Origin: Sphaerochaeta sp.
GTDB taxonomy: Bacteria; Spirochaetota; Spirochaetia; Sphaerochaetales; Sphaerochaetaceae
Assembly (NCBI GenBank): GCA_003446545.1
Contig: DMAO01000209.1
Location: forward strand, 1 to 11,616
Length of the DNA stretch: 11,616 bases
Direction of reading: 5' to 3'
Under the pieces are notes generated by a model. The model had not been told where the DNA came from and searched no databases. It was given only the letters and a program-made list of their open reading frames with translations. Both the position numbers and the translations under genes were made by a program. Numbering within the stretch: position 1 is the first letter of the stretch; each line of letters begins with the position of its first letter. Shown piece after piece: positions 7,052 to 11,616 of the stretch.

Positions 7052-7759
7052 CTAACTCCTTGTCTCGACGCCTTCGGACTTAGCAGGTTTCCTTACCAGC
7101 CCACCGGCATCTTCTTTGACTGAACGGTCATAGATCTCACCATTAAACACCCAAACCTTGACGCCTATGGCACCAAATGAGGTATTCGCAGTAGAGAATC
7201 CATAATCAATATCACTACGAAGAGTATGGAGGGGCACCCGGCCGTCCTTCATCCACTCGGAGCGAGCAATTTCAGCACCACCAATACGACCAGAACATCT
7301 GATTTTAACACCCTGAGCACCACTCTGCATCGCCTTGGAAACAGCCATCTTCATAGCTCTACGGAAAGATCCGCGAGATACGAGCTGCTTCGCAACGTTA
7401 GCTGAAATCAGCTGAGCATCAGCTTCAGGTTTCTTGATCTCTTTGATCTTGATCTGTATCTTCTTGTTGGTCAGCTTTTGGAGTCTAGTCCCAAGCTTCT
7501 CAACGTTTGCACCCTTACTACCAATAATGATACCAGGGCGACTGGTTGTGATCACGATTGTAATGCGCTGTGGTTTCCGGATGATTTCAACATCCGAAAT
7601 CTCAGCACCCTGGACTTCAGGGCACTCGACCAAAGCTTTTCTCAGCTTTAAGTCTTCATGCAGTGTGTCCGCATACTCTCTAGGATCGACGTACCACTTT
7701 GATTTCCAAGTCTTGTTGATTCCAAGACGCAGTCCGATCGGATTTACTTTCTGGCCCAT
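7052..7759 (-). CDS. rpsC: 30S ribosomal protein S3
   Basis: S3 forms part of the mRNA entry tunnel and of the ribosomal helicase activity. The 235-residue product has an N-terminal KH type-II domain with the GSKG loop at 80-83 (GIIIGSKGANVEKL), and the C-terminal S3 domain with RRAMKMAVSKAMQSGAQGVK (133-152), SGRIGGAEIARSEW (156-169) and IDYGFSTANTSFGAIGVKVW (184-203). Arg133 and Arg134 match the E. coli residues implicated in mRNA unwinding. The start MGQKVNPIGLRLG is standard. Its ATG directly abuts the rplV stop (TAAATG), with GAGGA in the last rplV codons as ribosome-binding site. Two consecutive TAG codons end the gene. Confidence 0.98.
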   Translation of the reverse strand: MGQKVNPIGLRLGINKTWKSKWYVDPREYADTLHEDLKLRKALVECPEVQGAEISDVEIIRKPQRITIVITTSRPGIIIGSKGANVEKLGTRLQKLTNKKIQIKIKEIKKPEADAQLISANVAKQLVSRGSFRRAMKMAVSKAMQSGAQGVKIRCSGRIGGAEIARSEWMKDGRVPLHTLRSDIDYGFSTANTSFGAIGVKVWVFNGEIYDRSVKEDAGGLVRKPAKSEGVETRS

Positions 7760-8134
7760 TTATTTCCTCACGCTTGCTTTTTCGTCAACGACGACGGTAA
7801 TGTGTGACATCCTCTTGAGGAGAATATCCCGTCTCCCGTGGGATCTCGGCCAGACTCTCTTGAGTCTCGGACCCTCGTTAACTTGCAAATCCTTGATCAC
7901 AAGGTTCTCTTCATCGAGCTTCTTGTTCTGATCAAGTGCATTTGCACAAGCGGATTGCAAAACCTTGAGGATCAAGCCAGAACCTTTCTGGGGCATGGCC
8001 TCGAGGATAGCAACGGCTTCCGCACAAGACTTATTCCGAACAAGATTAGCAACAGGGCGAACCTTTGAAGGTGATACCATCAGATACTTTGCAGTTGCTG
8101 AATAACCTTTTTTTTCTTCCATCATTGTACCCAT
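7760..8134 (-). CDS. rplV: 50S ribosomal protein L22
   Basis: L22 lines the peptide exit tunnel with a long beta-hairpin and is a known site of macrolide-resistance mutations. The product has ATAKYLMVSPSKVRPVANLV (13-32), the helix AEAVAILEAMPQKGSGLILK, and the hairpin EGPRLKRVWPRSHGRRDILL (87-106) with the closing HITVVVDE. I see no insertion or deletion at the hairpin tip. The start is uncertain: three in-frame ATGs lie within 15 bases (8132-8134, 8123-8125, 8120-8122), giving 124, 121 or 120 residues. None has a good Shine-Dalgarno sequence, and the last two may fit homologues better. The rpsS stop is five bases before the first ATG. An A8 run (T8 on the plus strand at 8108-8115) covers codons 7-9 counted from the longest start. 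Confidence 0.96.
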   Translation of the reverse strand: MGTMMEEKKGYSATAKYLMVSPSKVRPVANLVRNKSCAEAVAILEAMPQKGSGLILKVLQSACANALDQNKKLDEENLVIKDLQVNEGPRLKRVWPRSHGRRDILLKRMSHITVVVDEKASVRK

Positions 8135-8139
8135 CTCGT

Positions 8140-8415
8140 TTAGCCGACCTTCTTGTCGGAAGCGGTATGACCACGAAAAATTCTGGTTGGGGAGAACTCT
8201 CCGAGCTTATGCCCGACCAGGTTTTCAGTCACAAATACAGGAATCCAGGTCTTTCCGTTATACACGGAAATTGTGAACCCTACCATTTCAGGGATGATCG
8301 TGGAACTACGGGAATAAGTCTTGATCATCTGCTTTTGATTAGTCTTGAGAGACTCCTGAATCCTCTTATAAAGTTTTTTCTCAATAAAAGGACCTTTTTT
8401 GATTGATCTAGCCAC
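8140..8415 (-). CDS. rpsS: 30S ribosomal protein S19 (GTG start)
   Basis: S19 sits in the head of the 30S subunit with S13 and contributes to bridges to the large subunit and contacts with A-site tRNA. The 91-residue product is the standard length: [20 protein letters not shown] at the start, then [20 protein letters not shown] (33-52), [17 protein letters not shown] and RGHTASDKK. Initiation is at GTG (8413-8415). It is supported by the conserved ARSIKKGPF start directly after it and by GGAG at 8422-8425, six bases upstream, fused with the rplB stop (TAGGAG). No other start is available in the 9-bp gap. This is one of two GTG starts in the window. Confidence 0.98.
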   Translation of the reverse strand: MARSIKKGPFIEKKLYKRIQESLKTNQKQMIKTYSRSSTIIPEMVGFTISVYNGKTWIPVFVTENLVGHKLGEFSPTRIFRGHTASDKKVG

Positions 8416-8424
8416 TTTCTTCTC

Positions 8425-9249
8425 CTACTTCCGTTTCTTTACGATAAACGCACTGGAAGGCTTCTTCTTAGAACGAGTCTTCCCACCCTTAGTAGGCTTA
8501 CCCCAAGGGGTTACAGGATTACGACCGGCTGCAGTCCTACCCTCACCACCACCATGTGGGTGATCGATAGGGTTCATTGCAACACCTCGTACCTTAGGCC
8601 TTCTTCCAAGGTGGCGACTAGCACCAGCCTTACCAAGAGTAACATTCATATGATCTTCATTGCCAAGCTGCCCGAGAGTAGCGTAGCATTCACCAAACAC
8701 CATGCGCATTTCACCGGAAGGAAGACGGAGAGTGACATAATCACCTTCCTTGGCAACCACGGTAGCCCCAAGACCAGCAGATCGGACAAGCTGTCCACCA
8801 CGGCCAAGGGTAAGCTCGACGTTGTGCACAGACAATCCAAGAGGAACATTCTTCAAAGGAAGAGCATTACCACTTGCAATGGGTACTTCAGGACCAGAAA
8901 TCACTGAGGTTCCAACAGTCAAGCCCTTAGGGGCAATCATGTAGCGCTTCTCACCATCGGCATAAAATACCAAAGCGATATTAGCACTGCGGTTTGGATC
9001 GTATTCAATGGTTTTAACAGTCCCAGGAATACCATATTTGTCGCGCTTAAAATCGATGGTTCGATAAGCACGCTTGTGGCCACCGCCTCTACGGCGAACG
9101 CTGATGCGCCCATGAGAATCACGTCCGGCTTTTTTGCTCAAACCAGTGGTAAGTGACTTCTCAGGCTTGCTAGCAGTCAGCTCGCTGAAGACTAAAGTAG
9201 TCTTCTGGCGAAGGCCGGGAGTATTTGGCTTGTAAGTTTTTAGCGCCAT
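8425..9249 (-). CDS. rplB: 50S ribosomal protein L2
   Basis: L2 is one of the most conserved ribosomal proteins; it supports subunit association and the peptidyl transferase region. The 274-residue product has the N-terminal OB-like RNA-binding domain with [20 protein letters not shown] (52-71), the SH3-like domain with [18 protein letters not shown], and the C-terminal signature [14 protein letters not shown] at 225-238. His230 corresponds to the catalytically important E. coli His229. The extended basic tail ends with FIVKKRK. The length matches the family (about 273-277). The ATG at 9247-9249 is 15 bp after rplW, with TAAGGAG (fused stop and Shine-Dalgarno) 11 bases upstream. Confidence 0.99.
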   Translation of the reverse strand: MALKTYKPNTPGLRQKTTLVFSELTASKPEKSLTTGLSKKAGRDSHGRISVRRRGGGHKRAYRTIDFKRDKYGIPGTVKTIEYDPNRSANIALVFYADGEKRYMIAPKGLTVGTSVISGPEVPIASGNALPLKNVPLGLSVHNVELTLGRGGQLVRSAGLGATVVAKEGDYVTLRLPSGEMRMVFGECYATLGQLGNEDHMNVTLGKAGASRHLGRRPKVRGVAMNPIDHPHGGGEGRTAAGRNPVTPWGKPTKGGKTRSKKKPSSAFIVKKRK

Positions 9250-9264
9250 AATTCCAACTTCTCC

Positions 9265-9567
9265 TTATACGCCTTCGATGGCCTGGATGCTATCACCTTT
9301 GGCCAGGGTTACGACAGCCTTCTTCCAGTCACCGGTGTTACCGAGGATGCTACCACCCTTACCGCGTGAAAACTTAGGCTTGCCTTTAACGATCATCACA
9401 TTACATTTTACAGGCTCTACATCAAATAGCTCTTTTACAGCTGCCATGATCAAAAACTTGTTTGCGTCCATATGGACTCTGAATGTGTACTTCTTTATCT
9501 CACCTTCACGAGCGATATTGGTTTTCTCACTCAGGACAGGTTCAATTATCAATTGGTCTGCTCTCAT
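9265..9567 (-). CDS. rplW: 50S ribosomal protein L23
   Basis: L23 lies at the rim of the peptide exit tunnel and is the main docking site for trigger factor and the signal recognition particle. The 100-residue product has the expected pattern: IIEPVLSEKTNIARE (7-21), the strand KKYTFRVHMDANKFLIMAAV, ELFDVEPVKCNVMIVKGKPK (46-65), and a final strand KKAVVTLAKGDSI. The ATG at 9565-9567 has GGGG fused to the rplD stop (TAAGGGG) seven bases upstream. It lies between rplD and rplB, the invariant position. Confidence 0.97.
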   Translation of the reverse strand: MRADQLIIEPVLSEKTNIAREGEIKKYTFRVHMDANKFLIMAAVKELFDVEPVKCNVMIVKGKPKFSRGKGGSILGNTGDWKKAVVTLAKGDSIQAIEGV

Positions 9568-9578
9568 CTCCGGTCCCC

Positions 9579-10208
9579 TTATTTATCGCCGTAGAAGTCG
9601 TTAAGACTTTTGGCAGCGGTTTCCAGAACCAAGACCTTTCTTCCATAGAGGAGTTCCTTAGAGGAAAGCCTGTTGTAGGAAAGGACACGCAGGTACGGAA
9701 TATTTTTCGCAGCACGGCGTATCATTACATCGTCATCCTTGAGGATGAGAATTGTCCTTGTTTCGTCCTGAACAAAGTTTTTGATAATTGCACACAGATC
9801 CCTGGTTTTACCACTGTCTGTAGTGAAATCCTCAACAACAACAAGCCGTTCTTCCTTAATTCCCAGGGAGAGCAAGCTTTTCATAGCAAGACGCTTCACC
9901 TTTTTGGGAAGCACATAGCTATAATCGCGGGGCTTTGGACCGAACATTGTTCCGCCACCAACCCAAATCGGTGACTTCTTGTCACCTGCTCTTGCGTTGC
10001 CTGTTCCCTTCTGCTTATAAGGTTTGGCGTTGCTGTAGTGAACTTCAGAACGACCCTTTGTGCATGCAGTACCGACTCTGCGGTTTGCAAGTTCATTGTT
10101 AACGGCATGATAGATACATCCATCACTGACCTCGCGGTTGAATACGCTGTCATTCAACTCGATGGTCCTAACTTCCTTGCCGTCAATAGAAAAGACTTTG
10201 GTTTCCAT
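9579..10208 (-). CDS. rplD: 50S ribosomal protein L4
   Basis: L4 contacts 23S rRNA domain I and sends a long loop to the narrowest part of the exit tunnel; in E. coli it is also the autogenous repressor of the S10 operon. The 209-residue product shows the tunnel loop AKPYKQKGTGNARAGDKKSP (61-80), a site where macrolide-resistance changes occur in other species; its KPxxQKGTG core is intact. FGPKPRDYSYVLPKK (89-103) and the globular domain with LVVVEDF and KVLVLET follow. Tyr replaces the Trp common in this loop, a mild variation. The ATG at 10206-10208 is 11 bp after rplC, whose TAG is fused to the Shine-Dalgarno sequence (TAGGGG). Confidence 0.97.
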   Translation of the reverse strand: METKVFSIDGKEVRTIELNDSVFNREVSDGCIYHAVNNELANRRVGTACTKGRSEVHYSNAKPYKQKGTGNARAGDKKSPIWVGGGTMFGPKPRDYSYVLPKKVKRLAMKSLLSLGIKEERLVVVEDFTTDSGKTRDLCAIIKNFVQDETRTILILKDDDVMIRRAAKNIPYLRVLSYNRLSSKELLYGRKVLVLETAAKSLNDFYGDK

Positions 10209-10219
10209 ATCTTTCGCCC

Positions 10220-10840
10220 CTACTTCTTTATCGCTTTCTTGACGATGACGACACTCTGGGCGGGACCAGGGATTGCTCCCCTTACCATAAGAACCTGCAT
10301 CTCTTCATCGACCCGGACAACCTTCAGATTCTGCACTGTGTGCTTCTCATTACCCATATGGCCAGCCATACGAGTACCCTTAAATGTACGGGAAGGAGAA
10401 GAAGACATTGATGTTCCTCCGATGTCACGGTGGAACTTTGAACCATGGGTAGCGCGTCCACCCTTAAAGTTATGACGCTTCATACCTCCGGCAAAACCTT
10501 TACCTTTTGTAACACCAGTGACATCCACAAATGTGGTGTCCTTAAATATATCCACGCCCAACACTTCGCCGACCGTAATTTCTTTATCAAAATTACGGAA
10601 CTCTTTTACAATTTGCTTCGGTTCACATATATCTGTAAACTGACCAGCATACGGCTTGGTGACAGTGCTTTTTTTCTTGTCAACGGAACCAATGACTGCG
10701 GCTGTGTAGCCATTTCTTTCTTCAGTCCGGTCTGCGACAACAACATTGCCCTCAATTTTTATAACCGTCACGGGTGTAAGTCTGCCTTGTGCATCAAACA
10801 CCTGTGTCATTCCAACTTTTTTGCCGATAAGCCCTAACAT
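10220..10840 (-). CDS. rplC: 50S ribosomal protein L3
   Basis: L3 is an early-assembly protein whose central loop reaches the peptidyl transferase centre. The 206-residue product begins [20 protein letters not shown] and has [19 protein letters not shown] (107-125), [16 protein letters not shown] (127-142) and [20 protein letters not shown] (148-167). The loop tip is [20 protein letters not shown]; by alignment from memory the E. coli methylated Gln150 corresponds to Met145 here, so that modification cannot occur. The ATG at 10838-10840 follows rpsJ by 17 bp, with GAGG about seven bases upstream. Confidence 0.98.
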   Translation of the reverse strand: MLGLIGKKVGMTQVFDAQGRLTPVTVIKIEGNVVVADRTEERNGYTAAVIGSVDKKKSTVTKPYAGQFTDICEPKQIVKEFRNFDKEITVGEVLGVDIFKDTTFVDVTGVTKGKGFAGGMKRHNFKGGRATHGSKFHRDIGGTSMSSSPSRTFKGTRMAGHMGNEKHTVQNLKVVRVDEEMQVLMVRGAIPGPAQSVVIVKKAIKK

Positions 10841-10857
10841 CTCTTACCTCAACTCTC

Positions 10858-11166
10858 TTACTGTTTAATCTCTACATCCACACCGGCAGGGAGCTCAAGC
10901 TTCATGAGGGCATCCATGACTTTCGATGTAGGGTCCAGAATGTCAATCAGCCTCTTGTGTGTACGCATCTCGAACTGTTCGCGGGATTTCTTATTCACGT
11001 GGGGTGATCTGAGAACAGTATATTTGTTGATACGAGTCGGGAGAGGTACGGGGCCAGAGACTTTGGCACCAGCCTTCACTACTGTCTGCACGATAGCCTT
11101 AGCGCTCTGTTCTACGAGCTCAATGTCAAAACCCCTCAGCCGTACCCGAATTCTATCCTTAGCCAT
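10858..11166 (-). CDS. rpsJ: 30S ribosomal protein S10 (NusE)
   Basis: S10 is a 30S head protein and also acts as NusE in transcription antitermination with NusB and in NusG-mediated ribosome-polymerase coupling. Starting at ATG 11164-11166 it has 102 residues: [20 protein letters not shown], the signature [20 protein letters not shown] (37-56) with the loop carrying NusB-contact residues, and [18 protein letters not shown]. The frame is open for 18 more codons upstream, but those overlap the hairpin region and are not S10-like. An adjacent in-frame ATG (11167-11169) lies only one base from GGAGG, so the second is preferred. It is the first gene after tuf, 64 bp away. Confidence 0.97.
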   Translation of the reverse strand: MAKDRIRVRLRGFDIELVEQSAKAIVQTVVKAGAKVSGPVPLPTRINKYTVLRSPHVNKKSREQFEMRTHKRLIDILDPTSKVMDALMKLELPAGVDVEIKQ

Positions 11167-11170
11167 CATT

Positions 11171-11216
11171 CCTCCAAAAAACGGGCCTTGCCCGCAATCA
11201 CGTTTGTGCGGGCAAG
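11171..11216 (-). promoter_or_regulatory. Attenuator-like pair of exclusive hairpins between tuf and rpsJ
   Basis: Read on the minus strand, CTTGCCCGCA (11216-11207) and TGCGGGCAAG (11196-11187) form a perfect 10-bp stem with a 10-base loop. The second arm can instead pair with GCCCG (11186-11182): CGGGC-AAG-GCCCG is a 5-bp GC hairpin with a 3-base loop, followed at once by six T (11181-11176), like an intrinsic terminator. The two structures share CGGGC, so they exclude each other. The T run abuts the rpsJ Shine-Dalgarno sequence GGAGG (11175-11171). It could be an attenuator, a partial terminator, an RNA-processing site or a translation control for rpsJ. The pairing is seen directly; the function is inferred. 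Confidence 0.5.
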
Positions 11217-11230
11217 ACAATTAGTCAAAT

Positions 11231-11616
11231 TTATTCGACGATCTCGATGACCTGTCCCGAAGCGACAGTCTTGCCACCTTCACGGATAGCAAATCTCAAT
11301 CCCTTGTCCATGGCAACCGGGTGGATCAACTCGACGTGGATCTCGGTGTTGTCGCCAGGAAGAATCATCTGCTTTCCTTCATGAAGGTTGACAGTTCCGG
11401 TGATATCGGTTGTCCGGAAGTAGAACTGCGGTCTGTAACCAGCGAAGAACGGAGAGTGACGACCACCTTCCTCTTTGCTGAGTACGTAGACAGTACCGAC
11501 GAACTTTGCGTGGGGAGTGATTGACTTGGGCTTTGCCAGAACCTGTCCGCGGACAACTTCCTTCTTGTCGACACCTCTCAGCAATGCACCGACGTTGTCA
11601 CCGGCCTGACCTTCGT
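11231..11616 (-). CDS. tuf: Elongation factor Tu (partial, 3' end)
   Basis: EF-Tu carries aminoacyl-tRNA to the ribosomal A-site as a GTP complex. Only the last 127 residues are inside the window: the frame is open from base 11616 to TAA at 11231-11233 and begins with the domain-2 sequence [20 protein letters not shown]. Domain 3 follows, with the tRNA-binding and kirromycin-related stretch [20 protein letters not shown], then [20 protein letters not shown] and the terminal [18 protein letters not shown]. The GTPase domain lies outside. Direct linkage of tuf to rpsJ, rather than to bfd/bfr or a tRNA cluster, is one reason for suggesting a spirochaete. Confidence 0.98.
   Translation of the reverse strand, partial: EGQAGDNVGALLRGVDKKEVVRGQVLAKPKSITPHAKFVGTVYVLSKEEGGRHSPFFAGYRPQFYFRTTDITGTVNLHEGKQMILPGDNTEIHVELIHPVAMDKGLRFAIREGGKTVASGQVIEIVE

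Noticed and set aside
7434..7931. 165-codon plus-strand open frame
   Set aside because: It is fully antisense to rpsC and rplV, which are unmistakable; the translation is Ser/Leu/Phe-rich with no recognisable domain, as expected for a complement shadow.
10038..10475. 145-codon plus-strand open frame
   Set aside because: Antisense to rplD and rplC with no recognisable protein features.
11167..11220. N-terminal extension of rpsJ by 18 codons
   Set aside because: The extra codons come from the hairpin region, are not S10-like, and the GGAGG site lies inside them.
11221..11226. TTGACT after the tuf stop as a -35 box for an rpsJ promoter
   Set aside because: It matches five of six bases of a -35 hexamer, but 16-18 bp downstream there is only GC-rich hairpin sequence and nothing like a -10.
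1..11616. A new defence, mobile or other undescribed system in the window
   Set aside because: Every base outside short spacers is assigned to a universally conserved gene on one strand; there is no accessory gene, repeat array or insertion.

Overview
The window is one uninterrupted stretch of the bacterial ribosomal-protein supercluster, transcribed entirely on the minus strand. Read in the direction of transcription (high to low coordinates) the order is: 3' part of tuf (EF-Tu), then the S10 block rpsJ-rplC-rplD-rplW-rplB-rpsS-rplV-rpsC-rplP-rpmC-rpsQ, the spc block rplN-rplX-rplE-rpsN-rpsH-rplF-rplR-rpsE-rpmD-rplO-secY-rpmJ, and the start of the alpha block rpsM-rpsK. rpsK runs off the left edge and tuf off the right edge. 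That makes 26 protein genes. I see no RNA gene, mobile element, CRISPR array or horizontally acquired segment.

The genes are packed very tightly. Apart from 64 bp between tuf and rpsJ and 53 bp between rpmJ and rpsM, every junction is between -1 and 17 bp. In 11 of 25 junctions the stop codon is fused to the next Shine-Dalgarno sequence (TAAGG or TAGG). All 25 visible stops are TAA (17) or TAG (8), with no TGA. Two genes, rpsS and rpsE, start with GTG behind strong Shine-Dalgarno sequences. No stretch longer than 300 bases lacks a gene.

Organism: a bacterium of moderate GC content. Three things fit a spirochaete and suggest the Treponema/Sphaerochaeta side of that phylum: tuf placed directly before rpsJ, secY followed directly by rpmJ with no adk-map-infA, and the flavour of the S11, L3 and L15 sequences. 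This is an inference from memory of gene order and protein style, not from a search.

Together the genes make 24 ribosomal proteins, the translation elongation factor EF-Tu and the SecY protein-export channel, so the cluster couples ribosome production to translation capacity and membrane insertion. The most notable non-coding feature lies between tuf and rpsJ. There a 10-bp hairpin and a smaller GC hairpin followed directly by six U residues share the same middle strand, like an attenuator, just upstream of the rpsJ ribosome-binding site. The window is otherwise an ordinary core-genome region, and I found no sign of a novel system.
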